A stretch of 10,797 bases of DNA from an uncultured Petrimonas sp. (GCA_934621705.1 CAKTUP010000068.1:1-10797); one strand, 5' to 3'; shown: positions 1 to 7,262, counted from the stretch's first letter. Notes: generated from the sequence alone by a model not told the origin. Made by a program: numbers and translations.

Positions 1-1
1 T

Positions 2-487
2 GGAAAACAAGACTTCACTCCTGCTGAGTTGATGGATTACAACTTAATCAACGACTTGAACAGCCAAATCAACAGACTTCGTGCAGAAAACGAAAACTTG
101 AGAAAACGTCCGGAATCTTGCCCCGATTGTCCTGAAGTTGCTCCTCCTGCTGTTGTTGAAGGTGTTTACGTTCCTAACGTGGTATTCTTCCGCATTAATT
201 CTTCCAAAATTGACAGAGGTCAACAAGTAAGCATCTACAATACTGCTGACTACTTGAAAGCTAATCCGAACGCTAAAGTTAACATCGTAGCTTACGCCGA
301 CAGACAAACAGGTACACCTGCTTACAACATGGCTCTTTCTGAAAGACGTGCTAAAGCTGTTGCTAACGCTTTGATTAACGAATACGGAATCGACAGCAGC
401 CGCGTATCAGTTGACTGGAAAGGTGATACTGAACAACCTTACGCAGAAAACGACTGGAACCGCGTAGCTATCTTCTTCGCTGAATAA
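2..487 (+). CDS. OmpA-family outer-membrane protein, C-terminal part (5' end outside window)
   Basis: The reading frame is open from the first bases and ends at TAA 485-487, so only the last 161 residues are present. In order, these show a short heptad-like segment rich in Asn, Leu, Arg and Glu (about residues 15-35, possible coiled coil), a linker with a CPDCP cysteine pair and Pro/Val/Ala-rich stretch, then an OmpA C-terminal peptidoglycan-binding domain. Typical signatures of that domain are VVFFRINSSKID, VNIVAYADRQTG and MALSERRAKAV. The Asp of YADRQTG and the Arg of LSERRA match the residues that contact diaminopimelate in the OmpA family. Such proteins tether the outer membrane to peptidoglycan from the periplasmic side. 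The missing N-terminal part is expected to be a beta-barrel, but that is inference. The cysteine pair could form a disulfide. A strong terminator follows directly, so this is the last gene of its unit. Confidence 0.9.
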   Translation, partial: GKQDFTPAELMDYNLINDLNSQINRLRAENENLRKRPESCPDCPEVAPPAVVEGVYVPNVVFFRINSSKIDRGQQVSIYNTADYLKANPNAKVNIVAYADRQTGTPAYNMALSERRAKAVANALINEYGIDSSRVSVDWKGDTEQPYAENDWNRVAIFFAE

Positions 488-510
488 TTCAGAGATAAGA
501 TTACTTACAT

Positions 511-540
511 AAAAAAGCATCTCGTTCGAGATGCTTTTTT
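511..540. terminator. Bidirectional rho-independent terminator between convergent genes
   Basis: The stem GCATCTC/GAGATGC (517-523 and 528-534) closes on a GTTC loop. An A-run lies on the left and a T-run of seven starts at 535. Read from either strand this is a hairpin followed by U residues, so it can end both the OmpA-like gene (+) and the minus-strand operon whose last gene stops at 567. Confidence 0.88.
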
Positions 541-566
541 TATTGTATTTGCTCAATAATATTTTT

Positions 567-959
567 CTAAATTTCCATATCATGCAAATGCACATCCAAT
601 GCCCGAATGGATATTTGAATTTCACGCACACAAATGGCAAGAGAAATAATCAGAAGAATTAAAGCGATACCAAATATGTATGCGGCAACAGCGTACATTT
701 GAATGTAGATGAAAAACATACTTACCACGCACAACAGCAGACTCAGAATGCCGTAAATCTGCATATCGCGGATAAGTTTCAGCCTTTTTCGTAAGTTTTC
801 AATCTGAGGTAGAAAAGTGGAGTCTTTTTCCTTTAAGAATTTTTCTTTCAAGCTTCTGACCAATTGTGCGTACGACAAAAACCGATTGGTGTACGCGAGC
901 ATCAATAAAGAAATCGCCGAAAACAAAAGCGACGGCGTAGTTAACGTTAATTGTTCCAT
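567..959 (-). CDS. DUF2721-family small membrane protein
   Basis: The 130-residue product has three hydrophobic segments, at about residues 9-28, 68-88 and 91-111. Between the first and second lies a charged, Lys/Arg/Glu-rich loop (residues 36-66). The N-terminal block LTTPSLLFSAISLLMLAY followed by TNRF is the pattern I associate with DUF2721, a family of three-helix membrane proteins of about this length with no established function. It is the last gene of the minus-strand unit, 30 bp downstream of murF-alr, and is followed by the shared terminator at 511-540. There is no obvious Shine-Dalgarno sequence; the start is preceded by an A-rich leader, as is usual in this phylum. Position after a cell-wall gene suggests co-transcription but not a shared function. 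The family call is from memory of the motif. Confidence 0.78.
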   Translation of the reverse strand: MEQLTLTTPSLLFSAISLLMLAYTNRFLSYAQLVRSLKEKFLKEKDSTFLPQIENLRKRLKLIRDMQIYGILSLLLCVVSMFFIYIQMYAVAAYIFGIALILLIISLAICVREIQISIRALDVHLHDMEI

Positions 960-989
960 TTCTGATTTTTATTTTCTTATTTTCTATGA

Positions 990-3458
990 TTATTCTTTCA
1001 CATATACGCGTTTCACGCGTGGAGAAACCGACGTGAGTATTTCGTAAGGAATGGTGTCGATGCTTTCGGCAAGTTCAATCACCGATAAGTTTTCTCCGAA
1101 AATGATGACTGTATCGCCTTCTTTGGCATCGGTGTCAGTAACATCCACCATGCACAAATCCATGCAAACGTTGCCCACGATAGGAGCAAATTGTCCGTTT
1201 ATCAATACTTTCCCCTTGCGGTTTCCGAATTTTCTGTCCAAGCCATCGGCATAACCGATGCGAATGGTCGCAATTTTTGCGTCGCGGTTAAGCGCTTCTT
1301 TTCTTCCGTAACCTACGGTTTCGTGATTCGATATCTCTTTTATCTGCAGGATGGTTGTTTTTAGCGTGAAAACGTTTTTCAACCCGTTTAATCCGCTGGC
1401 GCTTACGCCATACAGACCAATTCCCAACCTAACCATATCCCATTGGGCATCCGGAAAGCGTTCAATTCCGGCAGAGTTGAGAATATGTTTCCAAACGGGG
1501 TAACCAATTGTTTTCTCAATATCCGCGTGCACGGCATCTAACGCATCAATTTGTTTCTGTGTAAAACTATCGAATATCCAGCTTTCGCTGGCGGCCAGGT
1601 GCGAAAAAACTGACTTCACTTTCAACCCTTTTTGCGATTTTAATTTATCAATCAGTTCCGGCAATTGGTCGGGAAGGAAGCCCAGCCGGTGCATTCCGGT
1701 ATCGATTTTCACATGAATGGGGTAGTTGGTAATGCCGCGCCGCTCGGCTTCGCGGATGAATGCTTCCAGTATTCTGAAATTATAAACTTCCGGCTCCAGG
1801 TCTTCCGAAAAGAGTTCTTCAAAACCGTTGACTTCCGGGTTTAAAACGATAATGGGCGTGGAAATACCTTCTTTTCTCAGTTCAATCCCTTCTTCGGCAA
1901 CGGCCACCGCAAGATATTCGCACCGGTGGTATTGTAGCGTTTTGGCAATTTCCACCGCTCCCGTTCCGTATCCGTTGGCTTTCACCATACAAATCAACTT
2001 CGTTTGCGGCGATATTTTCGATTTGTAAAAGTTGAAATTGTGAACCAAAGCATCCAAATCTATTTCCAGAACGGTTTCGTGGATGCGCTGCTCCAGAAGT
2101 TCGTTAATTTGTTCGAAATGATATTTCCGAGCTCCTTTCAATAGAATAAGCTCATTTTCAAACGCTTTCCATTTGCCGGAACGAATAAAATCTTCCGTTG
2201 AACGGAAAAAGTATTTTTCGGGAACGGAAAAAATATCGTTGTTTTCGTAAATATCGTGCCCGATTCCGATCAGTTTCTCAATGTTGTTTTGCTGAACCAG
2301 TTCCGCCACCCGCTTGTAGAGCGATTTCGGCATAATTCCGGTTTGCAGGATATCGGAAATGATCAGCGTTTTTTTCAGCGATTCGTCCACTTTTCGTTGT
2401 TGCTGAAAGTCGAGCGCGATTTTTATGGAGTTGATGTCGGAATTGTACGTATCGTTGATGATGGTACAGTTGTTTTTCCCTTGCCGAACATCTAAGCGCA
2501 TGGCCACAGGCTCCAGTTTCAACATCCGCTCCGATATTTTTTGCGGAGTTACGTTCAGGTAAAGCAGGACAGCCAGGCAACTGATGGCGTTTTCAACCGA
2601 TGCATCGTCTGTAAACGGGATTGAAACGGAGTAATCGAAATTGAGAAACGAATAATGAATAATGGTTTTATTTTCATTTTTCTCCGTTTTGCGGATGAAA
2701 AGCGGCGCATCGTTGTATTTGTGCGACCAGCAGAACGATTTCTGTGACAACACCATCATATCCACTGATTGATGAATGACTTTATTATCTTCTTCATAAA
2801 CAAAAATATCGCTGTTGGCGAAAAGCTCCAGTTTTTCCATGCACTTTTGCTGCTGAGACGTGAAATTTTCCTGATGCGCTTCGCCCAACTTGGTAAAAAC
2901 GCCGATGGTGGGGCGGATAATGGGTTCCAGATACTCCATCTCGTCGGGTTGCGAAATTCCGGCTTCGAAAATGGCCAGCGTTGTGGATTCGTTCAGTTCC
3001 CATACCGATAGCGGAACGCCGATTTGCGAATTGTAGCTGCGCGGCGAACGCACAATGTTGTAATCTTCTTCCAGAAGCTGGTAGAGCCACTCTTTAACGA
3101 TGGTTTTGCCGTTGCTTCCGGTGATTCCGATAACGGGAATGTTAAATTGTTTGCGGTGATATGCAGCTAATTTTTGCAGGGCGTGAAGCGTGTTCGGAAC
3201 TTTCAGGAAATTGACGTCAGTAAACGAATGCCATTCCGGTAACAGTTTGGTTACAACGAAATTTCTCACGCCCGAATAATACAGATCGGAAATGAATTTG
3301 TGGGCGTCGTTTTGTTTGGTTTCGATGGCGAAAAACAAGGTTTCCTGCGGATTGCTCAGCTTGCGGCTATCGGTGAGCAGGAGCGATATTTCTGCTGTGG
3401 CAAGCGATTGATTTTTGATGCCAAGAATGGATGCTATTTTGGAGATGGAGTATGTCAT
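990..3458 (-). CDS. murF-alr: Bifunctional UDP-MurNAc-tripeptide:D-Ala-D-Ala ligase / alanine racemase (MurF-Alr fusion)
   Basis: The 822-residue cytoplasmic enzyme joins two steps of peptidoglycan precursor synthesis. Residues 1 to about 455 are a MurF ligase: the ATP P-loop GITGSNGKT is at 111-119, the Mur-ligase motif NDTYNSDINS at 335-344, MRLDVRQG at 320-327 and the late KGARKYHFE motif at 441-449. This half adds D-Ala-D-Ala to the UDP-MurNAc peptide using ATP. Residues from about 461 to 822 are a fold-type III alanine racemase: MVKANGYG at 491-498 carries the expected PLP lysine K493, RLGIGLYG is at 677-684, and VGYGRK carries the likely catalytic tyrosine Y717. The C-terminus VSPRVKRVYV is typical. 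The racemase makes the D-Ala used for the ligase substrate, so the fusion couples supply and use. This fusion is known across Bacteroidetes and is not new. A 7-bp tandem repeat ends just upstream of the ATG. No frameshift or missing catalytic residue is seen. Confidence 0.96.
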   Translation of the reverse strand: MTYSISKIASILGIKNQSLATAEISLLLTDSRKLSNPQETLFFAIETKQNDAHKFISDLYYSGVRNFVVTKLLPEWHSFTDVNFLKVPNTLHALQKLAAYHRKQFNIPVIGITGSNGKTIVKEWLYQLLEEDYNIVRSPRSYNSQIGVPLSVWELNESTTLAIFEAGISQPDEMEYLEPIIRPTIGVFTKLGEAHQENFTSQQQKCMEKLELFANSDIFVYEEDNKVIHQSVDMMVLSQKSFCWSHKYNDAPLFIRKTEKNENKTIIHYSFLNFDYSVSIPFTDDASVENAISCLAVLLYLNVTPQKISERMLKLEPVAMRLDVRQGKNNCTIINDTYNSDINSIKIALDFQQQRKVDESLKKTLIISDILQTGIMPKSLYKRVAELVQQNNIEKLIGIGHDIYENNDIFSVPEKYFFRSTEDFIRSGKWKAFENELILLKGARKYHFEQINELLEQRIHETVLEIDLDALVHNFNFYKSKISPQTKLICMVKANGYGTGAVEIAKTLQYHRCEYLAVAVAEEGIELRKEGISTPIIVLNPEVNGFEELFSEDLEPEVYNFRILEAFIREAERRGITNYPIHVKIDTGMHRLGFLPDQLPELIDKLKSQKGLKVKSVFSHLAASESWIFDSFTQKQIDALDAVHADIEKTIGYPVWKHILNSAGIERFPDAQWDMVRLGIGLYGVSASGLNGLKNVFTLKTTILQIKEISNHETVGYGRKEALNRDAKIATIRIGYADGLDRKFGNRKGKVLINGQFAPIVGNVCMDLCMVDVTDTDAKEGDTVIIFGENLSVIELAESIDTIPYEILTSVSPRVKRVYVKE

Positions 3459-3462
3459 TGAA

Positions 3463-3525
3463 TTTACGATTTACGATTTACGATTTACGATTTACGATTT
3501 ACGATTTACGATTTACGATTTACGA
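3463..3525. repeat. Perfect heptanucleotide tandem repeat, nine TTTACGA units
   Basis: Nine exact copies of TTTACGA (TCGTAAA on the minus strand) run from 3463 to 3525, with a partial tenth unit beyond. The array fills nearly the whole gap between the GSCFA stop (3527) and the murF-alr start (3458). Because 7 is not a multiple of 3, its TAA triplets fall in all three minus-strand frames, so translation cannot read through. No promoter or Shine-Dalgarno site is visible in it. Confidence 0.97.
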
Positions 3526-3526
3526 T

Positions 3527-4504
3527 TTATATCGTTAACTGCTTTATTTCTTGTTCGCAATTGATTTGTGGATGACTGGTTTGAAACGCGACAAGTTTTT
3601 GCCTTGTTTGACGGAGAAAATGTTGATGCGATTCCGTATCTTCGTTTAGCGGGCGGTGGTTTATCGCACGTTTCAACTGTTCCCATTCCGAGTTGATGTC
3701 TGTGGTTTCTTTCGAAAAATAGGTTTCTCCGAAGCGTTCCCAGATATACTCAACGGCAACCGATGCCGGATGCATCATATCTTCGGCAAAGAAACGATAA
3801 TCGCGCAATTCGTCGAGTAAAATTTCATAAGCGGGAAAGTAGGAGAGTGCGGTTGCAAACGTTTTCTGCAACTTGTCTATAGCCAAATGAAGGATGGATT
3901 TACTGATTTGGTTTTCGTGCGCGCCGTCTTTCCAATGACGAATGGGCGAGACGGTGAAAATAAACTTCGTTTCGGGATTGTGTGCCAACATCGTGTCGAT
4001 GATTTCGCTCCATTCTTTCACGATTTCTTCCACCGTCAACCGTTCTCTCACAAACGTGTCAGCTGGAAATTTGTGGCAGTTCGCCACCGTTTCTCCGGTC
4101 GATTTCAGTTTGTAAACATAAGCCGTGCCGAAAGTGATGAGAAAAACATCCGTTTCGGGAATAAATTCTGCCGCATCGGCAAACGATTGGGAAATGTTTT
4201 GCAAGCACATGTCTTTATCGGGATGCGAGAACGAGCCGTGATGCAGAAAGCTTTGGAAAACATCGTTGTGTAAAACTAAATCATTCTCATCGAAATTTTT
4301 ACCCGATAGCAATCGTTTTACGACGGCTGCAACGGAGAGCGGATTATACACAATTCCAAAAGGATTTACTTTTACATGAAACTTGTTTTCCAACAGCTTG
4401 CTGCCTATGTTTTCGGAAAAACACGAGCCTAACAACATCATCTTTGTAGAATGACTTATCTGTAAATTTGGTTTGGGAATAATTACTTTTGTTCTGAAAT
4501 CCAT
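3527..4504 (-). CDS. GSCFA-domain protein (SGNH/GDSL hydrolase-like)
   Basis: The 325-residue protein begins with MDFRTKVIIPKP, typical of the GSCFA family. The family-naming motif appears as GSCFSENIG at residues 26-34, with S27 in the position of the GDSL nucleophile. Other family blocks are NPFGIVYNP (47-55), FGTAYVY (125-131), NCHKFP (142-147), SPIRHWKDG (186-194) and EDMMHP (241-246). The last supplies D242 and H245, which may correspond to the Asp-x-x-His of SGNH hydrolases. There is no signal peptide, so the protein is probably cytoplasmic. The substrate is unknown for the family; ester or acyl hydrolysis is inference from the fold. The gene lies upstream of murF-alr on the same strand, separated only by the 7-bp repeat, so co-transcription is likely. 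A TAnnTTTG promoter lies about 20 bp upstream. Confidence 0.88.
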   Translation of the reverse strand: MDFRTKVIIPKPNLQISHSTKMMLLGSCFSENIGSKLLENKFHVKVNPFGIVYNPLSVAAVVKRLLSGKNFDENDLVLHNDVFQSFLHHGSFSHPDKDMCLQNISQSFADAAEFIPETDVFLITFGTAYVYKLKSTGETVANCHKFPADTFVRERLTVEEIVKEWSEIIDTMLAHNPETKFIFTVSPIRHWKDGAHENQISKSILHLAIDKLQKTFATALSYFPAYEILLDELRDYRFFAEDMMHPASVAVEYIWERFGETYFSKETTDINSEWEQLKRAINHRPLNEDTESHQHFLRQTRQKLVAFQTSHPQINCEQEIKQLTI

Positions 4505-4523
4505 CGCTGCGTAAAATCTTATA

Positions 4524-4531
4524 CAAAAATA
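4524..4531 (-). promoter_or_regulatory. Bacteroidetes-type -7 promoter element for the GSCFA gene
   Basis: On the minus strand the octamer reads TATTTTTG, an exact TAnnTTTG match, about 20 bp before the ATG at 4504. No convincing -33 TTTG is present at the usual spacing, so this may be a weak promoter. The unit could also be fed by readthrough from the small RNA promoter at 4674-4702. Confidence 0.55.
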
Positions 4532-4594
4532 GCGATTAACATTTCAATTGGAAAATCTGAAAGATTATAATTTGTGAAAAGGGAAACGAGACGG

Positions 4595-4660
4595 CTATAA
4601 AAAAGGAATGGTTGTCTCACGACAACCAATCTTCATTGTTAACCTTAAATCTAATACCAT
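4595..4660 (-). CDS. Possible 21-residue ORF inside the small RNA
   Basis: An ATG at 4660-4658 opens a 21-codon frame that crosses the hairpin and ends at TAG just past the terminator T-run (4595-4597). The peptide begins MVLDLRLTMKIG and ends TTIPFL. It would have a leader of only about 8 nt. A translating ribosome would have to melt the terminator hairpin, so the ORF could be regulatory, or it may be chance. It has no recognised family. Confidence 0.25.
   Translation of the reverse strand: MVLDLRLTMKIGCRETTIPFL
4599..4627 (-). terminator. Rho-independent terminator, minus strand
   Basis: An 8-bp stem (4609-4616 with 4621-4628) and a GTGA loop are followed on the minus strand by ATTCCTTTTTTAT. 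It ends the small RNA and would also stop transcripts coming from the methyltransferase operon upstream. On the plus strand no T-run follows, so it is one-directional. Confidence 0.72.
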
Positions 4661-4668
4661 GAAAAACA
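4599..4668 (-). ncRNA. Candidate small RNA or attenuated leader of about 70 nt
   Basis: On the minus strand a full promoter (4674-4702) is followed within about 6 bp by a short transcript. It starts near GTGTTTTTCATGG and passes through an AT-rich stretch containing ATTAGATTTAAGG. It then forms the hairpin TGGTTGTC/GACAACCA around a GTGA (GNRA) tetraloop and ends in a T-run. The GNRA loop exists only in minus-strand RNA, which supports this orientation. Promoter, compact body and terminator fit an independent small RNA. The same RNA could instead be an attenuated leader of the GSCFA gene, which starts 95 bp downstream. I have a memory of similar stretches recurring in Bacteroidales intergenic regions, but I cannot verify it here. 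The transcript ends are inferred. Confidence 0.6.
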
Positions 4669-4673
4669 CGATG

Positions 4674-4702
4674 CAAATATAAAGGGTTTTTCGACAAACA
4701 AA
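4674..4702 (-). promoter_or_regulatory. Bacteroidetes promoter driving the small RNA
   Basis: On the minus strand TTTG (4702-4699) is separated by 17 bp from TATATTTG (4681-4674). This matches the -33 TTTG and -7 TAnnTTTG pattern of the phylum's main sigma factor. It lies in the gap downstream of the methyltransferase stop at 4790, with no ORF of normal size between it and the terminator. Confidence 0.65.
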
Positions 4703-4789
4703 AAATATTTCGAGAGAAAAATGCCTTTATTTTGCAACTATTAACCGAAAAGAAGGTTTCTGAATGAATAATAAGTGTTTTTTCACACT

Positions 4790-5989
4790 TTATTCTACGT
4801 GAAGCACCAATCCTTTCAGGTATTCCCCTTCGGGGTGGTAAATATTTATGGGGTGATCGGCAGGTTGGGCGAGTTGATGCAGAATACGGACTTTTCTTCC
4901 CGAAATGGCCGCCGCACTGAAAACTGCCAACCGAAACTGTTCTTTGCTAATCACTTGAGAACAGGAGAATGTAAACAGAATTCCGCCCGATTTTATCTTT
5001 TCAAACGCCGCGAGATTGAGCCGTTTGTATCCTTGCAAGGCATTGTTGACGGCGCCGCGGTGTTTGGCAAACGCCGGCGGATCAAGAATAATCAAGTCAT
5101 ACGTGTCCTTTTCAGATTCTCTTAAGAACTTGAACGCGTCTTCCGAAAAGGATGCGTGGCGCGGTTCGTCGCCAAAATTAAGTTTCACGTTCTCATCGGT
5201 AAGCGATACGGCTTTGGACGAGCTGTCCACGGAATGCACCGATTGAGCGCCGCCACGCAACGCGTACACCGAAAAACCACCGGTATAGCAAAACATGTTC
5301 AGTACGGTTTTGCCTGCGGCATAGTGTTCGAGCAAGCGACGGTTTTCGCGCTGATCGACAAAAAAACCGGTTTTCTGCCCGCGAAGCCAGTCGATATTGA
5401 ATTTCAATCCGTTCTCCAGGGCAATGGCATCCACGTTTTTGCCGCGCAGCAAATATTCGTTGGTGGATTCTATGTCGGCTTTAAAAGGGAGTGTGCCTTC
5501 GGATTTGTAGTAAATGTTTTCGAGATTTTCCTTTCCTAACACCTGTTGCAGCGCGGCGACTATTTTCCCTTTGTCGGCATCCATCCCCACGGAGTGCGCC
5601 TGCACAACAGCCGTTTTTCCGTATAAATCAACGATTAATCCCGGCAGGAAGTCGCCTTCGCCGTGAATGAGACGGAAAGTGTTGTTATCGGCACGCAATA
5701 GTCCGATTTCCGTGCGCATGTTGTATGCCGAAGAAATCCGCCGGATGTAGAAGTCCACGTCGATGGCTTCGTCCGTAAAGGACAAAATTCGCACGGAAAT
5801 GCTTCCGATCTGGTAATGCCCCACGCCCAGGAATTCGTTACCGGCAGAAAAAACCTTTACAACGTCGCCTTCCTGTATGCCTTGCGGCAGGTGGGCGATG
5901 GCGCCCGAGAACACCCACGGGTGAAACCGGCGGAGTGATTCTTCTTTTTTGGGGCGGAGAATGATGTGATGTGTTTTATTCGCTTCCAT
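4790..5989 (-). CDS. Class I SAM-dependent rRNA methyltransferase, RlmI-like
   Basis: The 399-residue protein has the architecture of the RlmI (YccW) family. An N-terminal PUA domain (about residues 8-75; HPWVFSGAI at 23-31) is followed by a linking region and a Rossmann methyltransferase domain from about residue 195. The SAM-binding loop NMFCYTGGFS is at 231-240. The catalytic-region motif LDPPAFAKH is at 302-310, and FSCSQVISKEQF (341-352) contains C343, which aligns with the cysteine used by RNA m5C methyltransferases of this group. E. coli RlmI methylates a cytosine of 23S rRNA. The exact target here is inferred, so I give no symbol. It is the last gene of a three-gene minus operon and its start overlaps the exonuclease gene by 14 bp, which implies translational coupling. 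Length is normal for the family. Confidence 0.88.
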   Translation of the reverse strand: MEANKTHHIILRPKKEESLRRFHPWVFSGAIAHLPQGIQEGDVVKVFSAGNEFLGVGHYQIGSISVRILSFTDEAIDVDFYIRRISSAYNMRTEIGLLRADNNTFRLIHGEGDFLPGLIVDLYGKTAVVQAHSVGMDADKGKIVAALQQVLGKENLENIYYKSEGTLPFKADIESTNEYLLRGKNVDAIALENGLKFNIDWLRGQKTGFFVDQRENRRLLEHYAAGKTVLNMFCYTGGFSVYALRGGAQSVHSVDSSSKAVSLTDENVKLNFGDEPRHASFSEDAFKFLRESEKDTYDLIILDPPAFAKHRGAVNNALQGYKRLNLAAFEKIKSGGILFTFSCSQVISKEQFRLAVFSAAAISGRKVRILHQLAQPADHPINIYHPEGEYLKGLVLHVE

Positions 5990-6554
5990 TGGTAATCAAA
6001 TGATTGTAAATCCGCAGACAAGCCCAGGCATCCATGGCCGCGTAATTTTTTTGGTGTTCGGTAAGAAAATCGGCTTCCCAATTGGAAAGACGTTGGTTTT
6101 TTGAGATTTTCTTCCCGAAAAGAATGGCGTAAATTCGTTGCAGGCCGTTGTCGTCGATGCCGTATTCGTCAACAAACGATTGCAGGTCGATAAAGTTCTG
6201 TGGTTTCTTCTCCGAACGTTTGCGAAGGGCGGCGAAATCGTCGCGAAGCGAAAGGCCTATCTTCTTAATGTGTGGGTTGCAGATAATTTCGTCCAGTTCG
6301 TCGGGATATCCGATTTTGTTTAGCCGGAAAAGATAACAAACATCGATAGTAGAAAGCTGCATCAGCGCCACGTTGTGAACCTGTCCGCGTTTGAAAGCAG
6401 GTTTAGTTTCGGTGTCGAAGCCAATTTTCGAATGTTTCAGCAACTCGGCAATCGCTTTTTCCACTTTGCTTTCGTGGTCAACCACCACTGTTTTTCCCGC
6501 GAAAATCTCCAGCGGAAGTTCCGCCACCTGTTCTTTTGAAATGGTCAGTCCCAC
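5976..6554 (-). CDS. 3'-5' exonuclease domain protein (RNase D/WRN-like, DEDDy)
   Basis: The 192-residue protein is essentially a single DnaQ-like exonuclease domain. Exo I is GFDTET with D47 and E49. Exo II is IGLSLRDDF, with D105 or D106 as the metal ligand. Exo III is YAAMD, with Y171 and D175, giving the Y-x-x-x-D pattern of the DEDDy subgroup that includes RNase D and the WRN exonuclease. All four acidic ligands are present, so it should be an active two-metal nuclease that trims RNA or DNA 3' ends. The substrate cannot be read from sequence. It lacks the HRDC domains of full RNase D. It overlaps the DUF5063 gene by 10 bp and the methyltransferase gene by 14 bp. With an rRNA methyltransferase as neighbour, a role in RNA processing is a reasonable inference. 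Confidence 0.88.
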   Translation of the reverse strand: MGLTISKEQVAELPLEIFAGKTVVVDHESKVEKAIAELLKHSKIGFDTETKPAFKRGQVHNVALMQLSTIDVCYLFRLNKIGYPDELDEIICNPHIKKIGLSLRDDFAALRKRSEKKPQNFIDLQSFVDEYGIDDNGLQRIYAILFGKKISKNQRLSNWEADFLTEHQKNYAAMDAWACLRIYNHLITNGSE

Positions 6555-7114
6555 AACTCCTCCTCGTTTAAATCGTTCTCCAACGCATCGTTCCCCTCGT
6601 CGTTGTAATATATCGAATGCAGCGGACGCAACACGTTAATCAGCTTTTGTCCCCAATAGGTCCGGAAATTCTCGCGGCAGGCAAAAAGCGCATCGTTCAT
6701 CTGCTCCGTAAGCCCGTATTGATAGACGGAAACAAAGTTGCGCACGTCCTGATAAATATCGGCCATGTTTTCCGATACGAACGCCGAGATGGGACGCTCG
6801 CTGTACTTCATATCTTCCACAAAAACATCCAGATACACGTCTTCTTCGCCCATAACGGACGAAACCGTCGCTGCCACGCGCACGTAATCTTCTTCCTTTA
6901 CAAACGTTTCGGGCTGTTCGTCGTTCATTTCCACGGTTTGCGGCAAAAGCGACGCTTTTATGTACATCAGCGGAAGAATTTTTAGCATCTTGCTTATCCA
7001 TTCTTCGCGCGAAACCGGTTTTTCGCTTTCCAGAAAGGCGCAAAACTCCACGGCAACCGTAACGAAATCGATTACGGGGGGCGAATATATTATATCGGGT
7101 TCTTTGTTTGACAT
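6545..7114 (-). CDS. DUF5063-domain protein
   Basis: The 189-residue protein starts MSNKEPDIIYSPPVIDFV. The acidic, mostly helical body includes VEFCAFLE, WISKMLKILPLMYIKASLLP and YVRVAATVSSVMG, followed by an acidic C-terminus ending in ELWD. The pattern matches DUF5063, a family of unknown function that I associate with Bacteroidales and with a neighbouring 3'-5' exonuclease gene. There is no signal peptide or membrane segment, so it is probably cytoplasmic. The start is set by promoter evidence: an in-frame ATG exists at 7147, but the -7 element TACTTTTG (7142-7135) lies inside those first codons, so the ATG at 7114 is preferred. It is the first gene of the operon and overlaps the exonuclease gene by 10 bp. 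Confidence 0.8.
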   Translation of the reverse strand: MSNKEPDIIYSPPVIDFVTVAVEFCAFLESEKPVSREEWISKMLKILPLMYIKASLLPQTVEMNDEQPETFVKEEDYVRVAATVSSVMGEEDVYLDVFVEDMKYSERPISAFVSENMADIYQDVRNFVSVYQYGLTEQMNDALFACRENFRTYWGQKLINVLRPLHSIYYNDEGNDALENDLNEEELWD

Positions 7115-7134
7115 TTCACTAGACAATTGTGGTG

Positions 7135-7142
7135 CAAAAGTA
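7135..7142 (-). promoter_or_regulatory. -7 promoter element of the DUF5063-exonuclease-methyltransferase operon
   Basis: The minus-strand octamer TACTTTTG is an exact TAnnTTTG match, 20 bp before the ATG at 7114, the same spacing as at the GSCFA gene. The -33 region is not clear. It places the transcription start downstream of the longer alternative ATG at 7147. Confidence 0.68.
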
Positions 7143-7223
7143 CGCATTTATTTTCAGAAAGCGATGTTTGCAACTCATTTCGACAGGTTTGATACATTCA
7201 AAGTATGTCTAATAATCTTTGAT

Positions 7224-7262
7224 AAAGTAATTTATCTTCCGATCAAACATTAAAATTACTTT
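7224..7262. repeat. 10-bp inverted repeat upstream of the VapD module
   Basis: The arms AAAGTAATTT (7224-7233) and AAATTACTTT (7253-7262) are perfect complements separated by 19 bp. They lie just upstream of the promoter at 7296-7303, roughly two helical turns apart. This could be an operator for autoregulation of the downstream pair, but in AT-rich DNA chance is possible. Confidence 0.45.

Noticed and set aside
990..3458. MurF-Alr fusion considered as a novel gene fusion
   Set aside because: The bifunctional ligase/racemase is an established arrangement in Bacteroidetes, so it is annotated but not reported as new.
4773..4790. AAGTGT/ACACTT hairpin right after the methyltransferase stop, considered as its terminator
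   Set aside because: The stem is only six weak pairs and no T-run follows on the minus strand. The hairpin with a T-run at 4599-4627 is a better candidate.
7115..7147. N-terminal extension of the DUF5063 protein from the ATG at 7147
   Set aside because: The TAnnTTTG promoter element at 7135-7142 lies within these codons, so the message should start after them. The residues do not resemble the family N-terminus.
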